Part shown: positions 51,608-59,973 of the stretch, piece after piece | Layout of the letters: each line of letters opens with the position of its first letter | How positions within the stretch are numbered: position 1 is the first letter of the stretch | From: Gemmatimonadales bacterium | Lineage (GTDB): Bacteria > Gemmatimonadota > Gemmatimonadetes > Longimicrobiales > Gaopeijiaceae | DNA: 61,340 nucleotides | Reading direction: 5' to 3' | Assembly: GCA_020344755.1 (NCBI GenBank) | Contig: CP070829.1 | Span: 733,225-794,564 of the forward strand | Program-made: the position numbers and the translations under genes | Notes under the pieces: model-generated | What the model saw: the letters and a program-made list of their open reading frames with translations, nothing else | What the model was told of the DNA's origin: nothing | Databases searched by the model: none

Positions 51608-51919
51608 CTACCCCCTCTTCGCAGAGCTGCCCCGGAGGCAGCCGAGGACCTTGAGGGACCGGGGGTCCCCCAGGCGGTAGTAGACGTGCACCCCCTCTTT
51701 GCGCCGGGCCAGGATGCCCTTGTCCCGCATGAGATTCAGGTGCTGGGAGCAGACCGCCTGCTCCAGGCCCAGGGCGTCCTGCACCTCCGAGACCGTGAGC
51801 TCGGTCTCCCGCTCCAGGAGATCCAGGATGCGGAGCCGCAGGGGATGTCCCAGACACTTCAGCATCCGGGCCGTGGTCTCGACCACCTCGTCCGGGAGCG
51901 CGGTTTGTGTGGTTGTCAT
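51608..51919 (-). CDS. ArsR/SmtB family transcriptional regulator
   Basis: 103-residue winged-helix repressor heading the RND operon. The HTH is LTVSEVQDALGLEQAVCSQHLNLM-like, here SEVQDALGLEQAVCSQHL, with the wing ARRKEGVHVYYRLGD. The alpha-3 metal site ELCVCDL of ArsR/SmtB is absent. Cysteines sit at 22 (before GHPLRL), 57 (recognition helix) and 94 (last helix); C22 and C94 occupy helices that carry the redox pair in sulfide-sensing BigR/SqrR/YgaV. That suggests thiol or persulfide sensing, which is inference. The ATG at 51919 has a GGAGG site. Confidence 0.92.
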   Translation of the reverse strand: MTTTQTALPDEVVETTARMLKCLGHPLRLRILDLLERETELTVSEVQDALGLEQAVCSQHLNLMRDKGILARRKEGVHVYYRLGDPRSLKVLGCLRGSSAKRG

Positions 51920-51945
51920 GGCGACCTCCAGTGAATCGACGTACA

Positions 51946-51974
51946 ACAATATTACTATGTCTTGATGTCGTCAA
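51946..51974 (-). promoter_or_regulatory. Promoter of the arsR-RND operon
   Basis: On the minus strand TTGACG (51974-51969), a 17-base spacer and TATTGT (51951-51946) precede the arsR ATG by 26 bases. The -10 lies in an AT-rich patch (ACATAGTAATATTGTTGT) that is the likely repressor site; its symmetry is imperfect. Confidence 0.5.
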
Positions 51975-52003
51975 CACGCTGGGACAAGAGGGGGGTCGGG
52001 CGA

Positions 52004-52125
52004 TGCCCGGAACCAGAGGTGCGTCCGGCGGTGCCCGGGACGGAGGGACGCGTCAGGCCGCGCCCGGGACGAGACGACGCGTCAGGCCGTGCCCGGGACG
52101 AGAGGACGGGTCAGGCGGTGCCCGC
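52004..52125. repeat. 29-bp tandem repeat, about four copies
   Basis: Copies begin with (T/C)GCCCGG at 52004, 52032, 52061, 52090 and a partial one at 52119, so the period is 28-29 bases. The best two read as GCCCGGGACGAGA(C/G)GACG(C/G) followed by GTCAGGC. The last partial copy enters the 3' end of the downstream membrane-protein gene, including its stop codon at 52111. There are no unique spacers. Confidence 0.75.
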
Positions 52126-53619
52126 GGGTTCGGGGCCCGGCGGGTCCTCCCGGACCAGGAGACTCGCCGTCTCGTCCGAGTGGAGGAGGCGCCATTCACC
52201 GGACGCCACGGCCTCGGCCACGAGGGGTGCCTGGGGAGGAACGAGGAGGAGGTCGATGCCCCGCTCGCGGATCCGCTCCTCCCACCCGGGTACGCCGTTG
52301 ATGACGGAGACGTACTCCTCCATCAGGTCGCTCCCGAAGAAGTTGGCCATGCCGTCGATGTAGATCCGCTGCTCGGGCCAGGCGTGGAGGATGTAGCCAC
52401 CCCAGGCATAGGCGTTGAACATCCGGAGGTCCCCCAGCCCCTCCTCCTGGGCCCGGGCCACCGCCTCCACCGGGAAGACGTCCGGGTCGAAGCCGGAGGC
52501 CGACGGGTACAGGTCCGGCTCCCGTGCCAGGACGGCCGCGAACAGGACGCCCACCCCCACCCCGGCACCGACCCAGGGCCGCGTCGTCCCCCGTCGGTCG
52601 TCCCGGACCAGCGTCTCCCGGAACTTCTCCAGGCGCGCCCACCGCCAGGATCCCAGGAGCCCGCCGACGGCGGCCAACCCCACCGGGAGGGCGAAGAGCC
52701 CGAAGAGGGGTGCGTTCCGTTGCGCCACCAGGGCCGCAGCGAGCCCGGCCCCCACCGTGAGCAGGGTGGAGGCACCGAGGTCCCGCCGGCCCCCGAGGAG
52801 GAGGACGGCCAGGATCAGGACGACTCCGACGAAGAGGATCCCGTACCCGGAGGTGACATCGATGCGCTGGAACTCGTCCACCATCTCGAAGGCACGCTGA
52901 TCCTGGAGGTGGTGCACGATGGACAGGTGAAGCCCCCACCCCAGGGGGTTCACCAGCGTCCCGAGGGAGGCGGCGCCGAGGGAGGCCACCGCCGGGCCGA
53001 GGCGCCGGCGATCCTCCACCACCCGGCCCACGAGGTACGCCCCGAGGATGGCCAGGCCGTAGAGGAACCCCGGGTGGAGGTTGGCCCAGAAGGCGAAGAG
53101 CACCCCGAGGCCGACGTGGCGCCGCAGGTCCGGTCGCCGGGTCGCCAGGACCAGGAGGGCGGAGAGGGCCAGGAAGGAGAAGAGGTGGGGCCGGGCGATC
53201 CAGTGCGGGCCCGTCAGCGCCGCCGCCACGAAGACGGCAGGGATGGCGTAGAGGGGCTCGAGCCGGGGGCGGAGGTAGGCGGCCACCAGCGCCAGGCTCC
53301 CCGCGATGATCAACCCGCCCAGCGCCACCACGCCCGGGAGCCCCGCCAGTCCCTCGGCCAGGGCGAAGAGGACTTCGCTGAGCCACTCGTAGGCCGTGAA
53401 GGTCTCCCCGGCCCGGGTGTGGGAGAAGGGGTCCGGGAAGGCGATGCCGTGCTCCATGACGTGGCGTCCCAGCACCAGGTGCCGCGCCACGTCCCCGTCG
53501 GAGTTCAGCAGACGGTGGCTGAAGACCGTGGGCACCAGCAGGGCCAGGATCAGGAAGACCAGTCCCACCGTGGACGCGGCGGGAAGCCCCTTCCGCGGGG
53601 GCCTTTGAGAGGTGGTCAC
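52111..53619 (-). CDS. Polytopic membrane protein, GT-C-like
   Basis: 502 residues with about ten to eleven TM helices, then a soluble C-terminal domain (about 390-502). The first periplasmic loop has LNSDGDVARHLVLGRHVME and FPDPFSHTRAGETFTAYEWLSE, an acidic/His pattern like the Asp-containing loop of GT-C transferases (PMT/ArnT-like), which use polyprenyl-phosphate sugars. The C-terminal WGGYILHAWPEQRIYIDGMA segment is typical of this uncharacterised group. The GTG start overlaps the stop of the dolichyl-phosphate-type GT2 gene (GTGA), which could supply the lipid-linked donor. Activity is inferred. Confidence 0.75.
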   Translation of the reverse strand: MTTSQRPPRKGLPAASTVGLVFLILALLVPTVFSHRLLNSDGDVARHLVLGRHVMEHGIAFPDPFSHTRAGETFTAYEWLSEVLFALAEGLAGLPGVVALGGLIIAGSLALVAAYLRPRLEPLYAIPAVFVAAALTGPHWIARPHLFSFLALSALLVLATRRPDLRRHVGLGVLFAFWANLHPGFLYGLAILGAYLVGRVVEDRRRLGPAVASLGAASLGTLVNPLGWGLHLSIVHHLQDQRAFEMVDEFQRIDVTSGYGILFVGVVLILAVLLLGGRRDLGASTLLTVGAGLAAALVAQRNAPLFGLFALPVGLAAVGGLLGSWRWARLEKFRETLVRDDRRGTTRPWVGAGVGVGVLFAAVLAREPDLYPSASGFDPDVFPVEAVARAQEEGLGDLRMFNAYAWGGYILHAWPEQRIYIDGMANFFGSDLMEEYVSVINGVPGWEERIRERGIDLLLVPPQAPLVAEAVASGEWRLLHSDETASLLVREDPPGPEPAGTA

Positions 53620-54392
53620 GACACGGCCTGCCCCGGGAGGGCCGGTGCCCGCCGGATCCGGTCCAGCTCCACCAGCGCCCGGCCCATGTCCCGGATCCGG
53701 AGCTTGGATCCCGCCACGTCCCTCCAGGTCCGGAGCGGGTACTCCTCCAGGATCTCCGACAGGCGGTCGCCCCGCGCCGCTCGAAGCCGGGACAGGAGCT
53801 CCACGTCGAAGATCCAGCGGCTCCGGAAGGGTGCCTCGAGGGCGGTCCGGAGCGCGTCGGTGGCGCGGAAGAGCTTCGCCCCGCACTGGGTGTCGTACAC
53901 CGGGAGGTCCAGGATCAGGGAAGCCAGGGTGGCGAAGACACGGCCCAGGTAGTGTCGGTGGGGGTCGCGTTGGATCCGGTGGCCCAGGAGCCGGACCCGA
54001 GATCCCAGCACCCCCTCGAGCTCCGGGTTCGCCCGCAGGAGCCCGACCATGGGCTCCAGCTCGTCCACCGGGGTGGCCAGGTCCGCATCCAGGAAGCCGA
54101 CGATCCGTGCGCCACTCGCCATGGCGCGGAGCATGCCGGCCCGCACCGCCTCCGCCTTTCCCACATTCTCCGGCATGCGGTGCAGCCGCAGGAGTCCCGG
54201 CACCTCCTGGGACGCCCGGGTGATGAGGTCCGCGGTTCCGTCGGAGCTCCCGTCGTCCACGAAGAGGAAGCCGGTGCCGGCGTGGGTCCCGGCGTAGCCG
54301 GTGAACGCCTCCATGTCGAGCCGGCGGGCCTCGTTGAAGCAGGGGACCACCACCGCCACGTCACGCCACGGATCCCCGCCGCCGGTGGCCAC
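53616..54392 (-). CDS. GT2 family glycosyltransferase (polyprenyl-phosphate type)
   Basis: 258 residues. GT-A fold with VAVVVPCFNEARRLD at 12-26, FLFVDDGSSDGT, NVGKAEAVRAGM and the metal-binding FLDADLATPVDEL. The later GSRVRLLGHRIQRDPHRHYLG and DTQCGAKLFRA segments are those of dolichyl-phosphate beta-glucosyltransferase-like enzymes (ALG5/DPM family). It lacks the C-terminal TM helices found in some homologues. GTG start shares one base with the methyltransferase stop (TAGTG). Confidence 0.9.
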   Translation of the reverse strand: MATGGGDPWRDVAVVVPCFNEARRLDMEAFTGYAGTHAGTGFLFVDDGSSDGTADLITRASQEVPGLLRLHRMPENVGKAEAVRAGMLRAMASGARIVGFLDADLATPVDELEPMVGLLRANPELEGVLGSRVRLLGHRIQRDPHRHYLGRVFATLASLILDLPVYDTQCGAKLFRATDALRTALEAPFRSRWIFDVELLSRLRAARGDRLSEILEEYPLRTWRDVAGSKLRIRDMGRALVELDRIRRAPALPGQAVS

Positions 54393-55150
54393 TACCGCTT
54401 CTCCAGGACCGCCAGCCAGGACACGCCCCGGCGCGAGACCGGCGGGCGCCGCCCCTCCAGCGCCGCCAGGATCGCTCCCGCCTCCGAGAGAAAGATCCGG
54501 CGGAGGAGGGCGTTCAGCGGCCGGGGCGGCAGGAAGAGATCGGTCTCCCCGGGGCCCAGCGTCCGACCGGCCCGGCTCCCCATGCCCCGGATGAGCCGGA
54601 CCACGGGGTAGAGCCGCCAGTTGAAGGGCGACACAAGCCGGGTGTCCAGGGGCAGGTCTCTCCAGAGGCGCGTCAGACGGGCCTCGTCGTAGCGGCGGAA
54701 GTGGCCGTGGCTCTCGTCATGGGCGCTCCACAGCTCCATCCAGGCCGGGACGGTGATCAGAACCCGGGCCCCGCTGGGGATCTCCCGGATCACGGCCTCG
54801 AAGGTCTCCACGTCCCCCTCGATGTGCTCCAGGACGTCGCAGAAGAGGACCAGGTCGGCCCGGATCAGCTCGCCCCGCACGTCGTCCGGTGCCCTGCCGA
54901 CGGAGAGCTCGAGGGCCGGGTACCGGGCGGCCGCGATGTCCACCGCATCCGGGGACATGTCCACCCCCACCCGGTCCCAATCGTCGGGGAGCGCTCCCAG
55001 GACGTTCCCCGTCCCGCACCCCACCTCCACCACCCGGGCCCTGCCCGGGACCAGCTCGCGGCAGACGGCGGCCAGGATCTCCGCGCGAGCCGTGAACCAC
55101 CAGTGCCCCTCTTCGAGCTCTGCCGATAGCCGGGAAAGTGTCGGGTCCAC
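54392..55150 (-). CDS. Class I SAM-dependent methyltransferase
   Basis: 252 residues. SAM motif I is VVEVGCGTGNVLGAL (about 40-54), motif II VGVDMSPDAVDIA, and the post-motif LVLFCDVLEHIEGDVETFE; the opening EEGHWWFTARAEIL is common in methyltransferases of glycan loci. The C-terminal region (HDESHGHFRRYDEARLTRL) is also typical of that group. It heads a three-gene overlapping operon with the GT2 and the polytopic membrane protein, so its target may be a lipid-linked sugar or a membrane lipid. Confidence 0.9.
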   Translation of the reverse strand: MDPTLSRLSAELEEGHWWFTARAEILAAVCRELVPGRARVVEVGCGTGNVLGALPDDWDRVGVDMSPDAVDIAAARYPALELSVGRAPDDVRGELIRADLVLFCDVLEHIEGDVETFEAVIREIPSGARVLITVPAWMELWSAHDESHGHFRRYDEARLTRLWRDLPLDTRLVSPFNWRLYPVVRLIRGMGSRAGRTLGPGETDLFLPPRPLNALLRRIFLSEAGAILAALEGRRPPVSRRGVSWLAVLEKR

Positions 55151-55270
55151 GTACGGTGCGGGCGTCGGGAAGGCGAGACTCGATCCGGAAAGAGCGCCGG
55201 ACCGGTCGGAATGGCGGAGCTAAGCTATCGGGCGGCCCCGATCGCCGCCAAGGGCGCGGGGCTCCGACCG

Positions 55271-56326
55271 CTAGGGCCGCAGCACCACCTTGGTCCACCC
55301 CTCCGCCCGGTCCGCGAAGCGCCGGTACGCCTCCACACCCTTGGAAAGGGGCAGGTCGTGGGAGATGAGGGCCCCGAAGAGGTGGGGGTCCGCGGCGGCC
55401 AGGGCCAGCGCCTCGGGCATGTAGTGCCGGGCGGAGCAACGGCCGGTGGCGTAGCGCAGGTTCCCGTCGTAGAGCTCCGCGGGGGAGAGGGCCAGGCTTC
55501 CCTCGGTGTGGACCGCCACGGCACCGATGCTCCCCCCGGGCCGCAGGAGCCCGGCGGCCAGCCGCGTCGCCTCGGGCGTGCCCGCCGCCTCGATGGCACA
55601 GTCCGCCCCCCGACCGCCGGAGAATTCCCGGACGGTGGCCAGGGGGTCCCCGGAATCCAGGTCCACGGCCCGGGCTCCGAAGACCGTCGCCAGGGCAAGA
55701 CGGGAGGGCACCCGGTCCACCGCCACCACCTGCCGGGCGCCCCGCTCGAGCGCAGCCCGCACCGCCAGCACCCCCACCGGGCCGCACCCCACCACCACCA
55801 CCAGGTCGCCGGACGACACCCCGGCGAGGGAGGCGCCGAAGAGGGCCGTGGAGAGGATGTCCCCGGCCAGGAGGGCCACCGCGTCGTCCAGCCCGGTGGG
55901 GACCTCCACCAGGGTGGACTCGGCCATGGGGACCCGGACGCGTTCCGCCTGCGCCCCCTGGAGCCCGTAGCCTTCTTCCACCCAGCCGAAGAGCTGCCCT
56001 CGCTCGCACCGGGCGGTGAGGCCGATCCGGCAGTAGACACAGTCGCCGCAGCTGGTGGTGAAGGGCGCCACCACCCGGGTGCCTTCTTTGAGGGTGCGCA
56101 CTCCACTTCCCCGCTCCACCACCCGACCCACGAACTCGTGGCCCATGACGGTGCCGGGGTCGATGCCGGTTTCCCGACCGAAGTAGGGGTGGAGGTCGGA
56201 GCCGCAGATCCCCGCCGCCGTCACCTGGACGATGACGTCGTCCGGATCCTGGATCTTCGGGTCGGGAACGTCGCCGAACTCCAGCGACTGGATCCCCTGG
56301 AAGGTGATGGCCTTCACGGACGCCAC
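55271..56326 (-). CDS. Zinc-dependent medium-chain alcohol dehydrogenase
   Basis: 351-residue MDR dehydrogenase. Catalytic zinc ligands are Cys41 (ICGSDLHPY) and His63-Glu64 (GHEFVG); the structural zinc uses Cys93, 96, 99 and 107 (TSCGDCVYCRIGLTARC). The NAD(P) site is VVVVGCGPVGVLAVRAA, followed by VAVDRVPSRL. It resembles the glutathione-independent formaldehyde/threonine dehydrogenase-like branch. A GTG at 56317 is an alternative start that gives the more usual KAITFQG beginning. It lies 120 bases upstream of the methyltransferase and 63 bases after the rhomboid stop. Confidence 0.92.
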   Translation of the reverse strand: MASVKAITFQGIQSLEFGDVPDPKIQDPDDVIVQVTAAGICGSDLHPYFGRETGIDPGTVMGHEFVGRVVERGSGVRTLKEGTRVVAPFTTSCGDCVYCRIGLTARCERGQLFGWVEEGYGLQGAQAERVRVPMAESTLVEVPTGLDDAVALLAGDILSTALFGASLAGVSSGDLVVVVGCGPVGVLAVRAALERGARQVVAVDRVPSRLALATVFGARAVDLDSGDPLATVREFSGGRGADCAIEAAGTPEATRLAAGLLRPGGSIGAVAVHTEGSLALSPAELYDGNLRYATGRCSARHYMPEALALAAADPHLFGALISHDLPLSKGVEAYRRFADRAEGWTKVVLRP

Positions 56327-56389
56327 GGACCTCGGGACACGCCGCCGGAAGCTCGCCGGCGCCGGATCACGGGCCGGAGGTTCGCCATG

Positions 56390-57229
56390 TCAGTTGGTGC
56401 GACGACGCTTGGAAACCTCGTCCAGGAGCCTCCGCTCCCGGTCCGTGAGGGCGCTCATCCCCTCGGCGGAGATCTTGTCCAGGACCCGGTCCACCTCGTC
56501 GAGCATCCGCCGCTCGTCCGAGTCGGACGGGGGCGGGCTCGCGGACTCGCCGTCCTTGGACCTGCGCTCCTGACCAGGCACCACCACCAGGCGGCGGGGC
56601 CGGGGCCGCGCCTTGCCGGCCTGCCCCCGCATCTGCTGGGCCAGCCGGGCCGGTCGCCAGTCCGCCTTCAGGTAGAGGAAGGCCGCCAGGAGTCCCCCCA
56701 GGTGGGCGAAGTAGGCGATCCCGCCGCCCGCACCCGTGAAGCCGTTCCAGACGTTCAGGGCGAAGAGGAAGCCCACCAGGTAGCGGGCCTGCACGGGGAA
56801 GATGGCGTAGATGTAGATCGGGGCCTTGGGCCAGTTCATGGCGAAGGCCAGCATGACCCCGTAACAGGCGGCCGAGGCTCCGATGATGGCCGACTGGGGC
56901 GCCAGGATGAAGCTCAGCGCCACACCGCCCAGCCCGGAGACGAGGTAGAAGCGGAAGAACTCCTTTCCGCCCCAGCGACTCTCCAGAGGGGGGCCGAAGA
57001 AGAAGAGCACCAGCATGTTGATGAGGAGGTGGCCGAGCCCCCCGTGCACGAACATGTAGGTGACCACACCCCAGAACTGGACCAGGAGGCGGTCCGGGTA
57101 GAAGGCCAACCAGGCCCCGATCGGGGCGTAGACCGCGGTGACGAAGAAGATCGCCACATTGGCGATGAGCAGCTTCTTCACCACCGGGGTCAACCGGTAG
57201 TTGAATCCGAAGGTGGGCTGACCGTACAT
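56390..57229 (-). CDS. Rhomboid family intramembrane serine protease
   Basis: 279 residues: six or seven TM helices (about 15-190) and a long charged cytoplasmic tail. Active-site elements are YMFVHGGLGHLLINM with the oxyanion Asn71, nucleophile Ser119 in IIGASAACYGVM, and His176 in YFAHLGGLLAAF. The nucleophile motif is GASAACYG rather than the common GASGAIFG. The tail ends in a helical pair (ERRMLDEVDRVLDKISAEGM, ALTDRERRLLDEV) found in several homologues of unknown target. The ATG at 57229 has an excellent GAGGAG site. Confidence 0.92.
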   Translation of the reverse strand: MYGQPTFGFNYRLTPVVKKLLIANVAIFFVTAVYAPIGAWLAFYPDRLLVQFWGVVTYMFVHGGLGHLLINMLVLFFFGPPLESRWGGKEFFRFYLVSGLGGVALSFILAPQSAIIGASAACYGVMLAFAMNWPKAPIYIYAIFPVQARYLVGFLFALNVWNGFTGAGGGIAYFAHLGGLLAAFLYLKADWRPARLAQQMRGQAGKARPRPRRLVVVPGQERRSKDGESASPPPSDSDERRMLDEVDRVLDKISAEGMSALTDRERRLLDEVSKRRRTN

Positions 57230-57335
57230 CGACTCCTCTGTGTTGCTCCGGACCGGCATCCGGAAGGGCAGATTCAAACCCCCTCCAGGGCGAACAGGTT
57301 CCTTGCCGCGGCCCCCGGTCCGTGGGCCCGCCGCC

Positions 57336-58349
57336 TCAGCTTCCCCGCTTCGCCGCCGCCACCACCAGTCGGTGGCACAGCTCGGGGAACGGGATTCCCG
57401 CCGCCGCCGCCGCCTTCGGGACCAGGCTCGTGGCCGTGAGCCCCGGAAGGGTGTTGGCCTCCAGGCACCAGAGGCGACCGTCCTCTCCCATCATGAAGTC
57501 GACCCGGGAGTAATCCCGCAACCCCAACGCGTGGTGGACCCGGAGGGCGAGGGCCTGCATCTCCTCCGCCTTCGAGGGGTCCAGGTCCGCCGGAAAGATC
57601 TCCTGGGCCATCCCGGGCTGGTACTTGCACTCGTAGTCGAAGAGCTCCGACTCCGGGATGATCTCGCCCACCGGGAGAGGCTGTCCATCGAGGATCGCGA
57701 CGGTGAACTCCCGACCCTTCACGTACCGCTCGACCACCACCGCGTCCTGGAAATCCCGGGCCCGGATCAGGGCGGCCTCCAGCTCCGGCCGATCGTGGGC
57801 GAGCTCCAGCCGCAGGGACGAACCCCCGTGCGCAGCCTTCACCACCACCGGCAGCCCCAGCGCCCGCTCCACTTCATCGGCGTCGAAGCAGTCGGTGAGC
57901 CAGGGGGCGGTGGGGATGCCCCGGTCCGTCAGGATCGCCTTCGTCCGGTCCTTGTCCATGGCGACCCGGCACCCGTCGGCGTCGCTCCCGGTGTAGCGTA
58001 CGCCGGCCCGGTCCAGCTGGCCCTGGAGGGTGCCGTCCTCGCCGGCGCCGCCGTGGAGCGCGATGAAATGGACCTGGGCAGCGGCGGCGTCCGGGTGCCG
58101 CGCCAGGAAGTCCATCCCCTCCTCCACCAGCCGGTCCCGGGGGTCCGGCGCAGGAGGATGGGCGTCCACCCCCTTCTCGAGAAGGACGGTCTCTTCCTCG
58201 GGCGTCAGAGGGCCCCGGGCCGTGTCGAAGGCCACCACCCGGTGCCCCGCTTCCCGCAGGGCACGGGCCACCTGCACCCCGGTGGCCAGGGAAACGTCCC
58301 GCTCGTCGGAGGCGCCTCCCAGGAGGACGGTCACACGCACGGGCGCCAC
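57336..58349 (-). CDS. ddl: D-alanine--D-alanine ligase
   Basis: ATP-grasp ligase that makes the D-Ala-D-Ala dipeptide for peptidoglycan; 337 residues. The N-terminal VTVLLGGASDERDVSL contains the first-substrate Glu, HFIALHGGAGEDGTLQG is the family signature, VVVKAAHGGSSL is the ATP-grasp strand, and the C-terminus has RVDFMMGEDGRLWCLEANTLPG followed by TATSLVPKAAAAAGI. GTG start; a second GTG nine bases on is an alternative. It follows cystathionine beta-synthase by 43 bases. The genes around it are not cell-wall genes. Confidence 0.94.
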   Translation of the reverse strand: MAPVRVTVLLGGASDERDVSLATGVQVARALREAGHRVVAFDTARGPLTPEEETVLLEKGVDAHPPAPDPRDRLVEEGMDFLARHPDAAAAQVHFIALHGGAGEDGTLQGQLDRAGVRYTGSDADGCRVAMDKDRTKAILTDRGIPTAPWLTDCFDADEVERALGLPVVVKAAHGGSSLRLELAHDRPELEAALIRARDFQDAVVVERYVKGREFTVAILDGQPLPVGEIIPESELFDYECKYQPGMAQEIFPADLDPSKAEEMQALALRVHHALGLRDYSRVDFMMGEDGRLWCLEANTLPGLTATSLVPKAAAAAGIPFPELCHRLVVAAAKRGS

Positions 58350-58392
58350 GTTCCGGGTCGGGGGGGCCGGGAGCCGCTTCGAGCCCGGGGGC

Positions 58393-59787
58393 TCAGGCCC
58401 GGTTCTGGGTCAGGGCCCGGACCACGTCGAAGCGGGTGATGATCGCCTCCACCGCCGCGCCGTTCCTAACCAGCACCGCCGGAGCCGCGTGGGTCAGCAG
58501 CCGCTGTACCTCCTCGCCGGAGGCGTGGGCGTCCACCACCGGGAACGGGGCGCCCATGACGCTCTCCACCGGTCGGTCCAGGACCGCCGAGTCCTCCAGG
58601 ACCCGGGACATGAGGTCCGACTCGGTGACCGATCCCACGCACTCGTGGTCCCGGAGGACCGGGAGCTGGGAGACCCCGTGGGTGGTGATGGTGGAGAGGG
58701 CCATCTGGACCGAGGTGGAGGGGTCCACCGCGAGCACCCGCTCCAGGTCCCCTTCCTTCGCCGCCGCCATCTCCGCCGCCGTGGCGGAGCGGGGCCGCTC
58801 CAGGAAGCCATTCTCCCGCATCCACTCGTCGTCGAAGACCTTGCTCAGGTAGCGCTCCCCCCAGTCGCAGAGGTTGGTGACGATGAAGGCGTCGGGGTCG
58901 TCGATCTCTTTCGCCGTCTGCACCGCCGCGTGGGTGATGAGCCCGGCGGAGCCTCCCACGAAGAGGCCTTCCTCCCGGGTCAGGCGGCGGGCCATGCGGA
59001 AGGCGTCGCCGTCCGACACCGTCACGTACGAATCCACCACCTCCAGGTCCAGCGCCCCGGGGATCTTGTCGTTCCCCAGCCCCTCCACCTTGTACGGTGA
59101 CCCTTCGATCTTTTCGCCGGTGTTGTAGTACGGCGCGATCATGGAGCCCTCCGGGTCCACGCCGCAGACGAGGACGTCCGGGTTCTTCTCCTTCAGGTAG
59201 CGGCCCGTGCCGGTGATGGTCCCGCCGGTGCCCGAGCCCGAGAAGAAGTGGGTGATGCGGCCCTGGCTCTGCTCCCAGAGCTCGGGACCGGTGGTGCGGT
59301 AGTGGGCGTCGGGGTTGGCCGGGTTGTAGAACTGGTTGGCCAGGATGGCGTTGGGGGTGGACTCGGCGATGGCCTTCGCCTTCATCACGTAGTTCTCCGG
59401 GTGGTCCGGCGGCACCGCGGTGGGGGTGATGATCACCTCCGCCCCGAAGGCCCGGAGAAGCTTCACCTTCTCGTGGCTCATCTTGTCCGGGAGGGTGAAG
59501 ATGCAGCGGTAGCCCTTGATGGCCGCCGCGATGGCCAGGGCGAGTCCCGTATTCCCGCTGGTTCCCTCCACCACCGTACCACCGGGCTTGAGCCGACCCT
59601 CCGCCTCCGCCACCTCGATCATGGCCAGACCGATCCGGTCCTTCACCGATCCGCCGGGATTCATGAACTCGCACTTCCCGTAGACCGGGGTGCGGGCGCC
59701 GTCGGTGACCCGGCTGAGGCGAACGAGGGGGGTCCATCCCACCATCTGGAGGACGTCGTCGTACGGCTCGAGGTGGCGCTTGCTCAT
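58393..59787 (-). CDS. Cystathionine beta-synthase
   Basis: PLP enzyme condensing serine (or O-acetylserine) with homocysteine or sulfide, 464 residues. The catalytic domain has the PLP Lys at 49 (NPGGSVKDRIG), the EGTSGNTGLALA substrate loop, FFSGSGTGGTITGTGRYLKE and VGGSAGLITHAA. A CBS-domain pair (about 345-464; VDPSTSVQMALSTITTHGV, QLPVLRDHECVGSVTESDLM, VMGAPFPVVDAHASGEE) regulates it, possibly through SAM or nucleotides. The ATG at 59787 removes a non-conserved 49-residue extension. It contributes to transsulfuration and H2S formation; the downstream sulfur-linked DUF2892/ArsR genes are probably unrelated. Confidence 0.93.
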   Translation of the reverse strand: MSKRHLEPYDDVLQMVGWTPLVRLSRVTDGARTPVYGKCEFMNPGGSVKDRIGLAMIEVAEAEGRLKPGGTVVEGTSGNTGLALAIAAAIKGYRCIFTLPDKMSHEKVKLLRAFGAEVIITPTAVPPDHPENYVMKAKAIAESTPNAILANQFYNPANPDAHYRTTGPELWEQSQGRITHFFSGSGTGGTITGTGRYLKEKNPDVLVCGVDPEGSMIAPYYNTGEKIEGSPYKVEGLGNDKIPGALDLEVVDSYVTVSDGDAFRMARRLTREEGLFVGGSAGLITHAAVQTAKEIDDPDAFIVTNLCDWGERYLSKVFDDEWMRENGFLERPRSATAAEMAAAKEGDLERVLAVDPSTSVQMALSTITTHGVSQLPVLRDHECVGSVTESDLMSRVLEDSAVLDRPVESVMGAPFPVVDAHASGEEVQRLLTHAAPAVLVRNGAAVEAIITRFDVVRALTQNRA

Positions 59788-59973
59788 GATGCGGCGATGG
59801 GGAGTGGGATCGGGTGCTCGAGGGAACGTCCGAACGTAATCAATCCGGACGCCCGCGGCCTCTCCGGCCTGCGGACCGAGCCCGGCTCCCGCCGTTCCGT
59901 TCCGGGTGGGTGCTGCGAGCGCAGCAGCGGCCACCGCCGCGCATCCGGCGCCTTCCGCAGGGATTCCCGCGGA

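Noticed and set aside
52004..52125. CRISPR array
   Set aside because: The 28-29 base units are directly adjacent with no unique spacers, and there are no cas genes; it is a tandem repeat.
57336..59787. Frameshift or fusion between ddl and cystathionine beta-synthase
   Set aside because: Both genes are intact with conserved ends and a 43-base gap.
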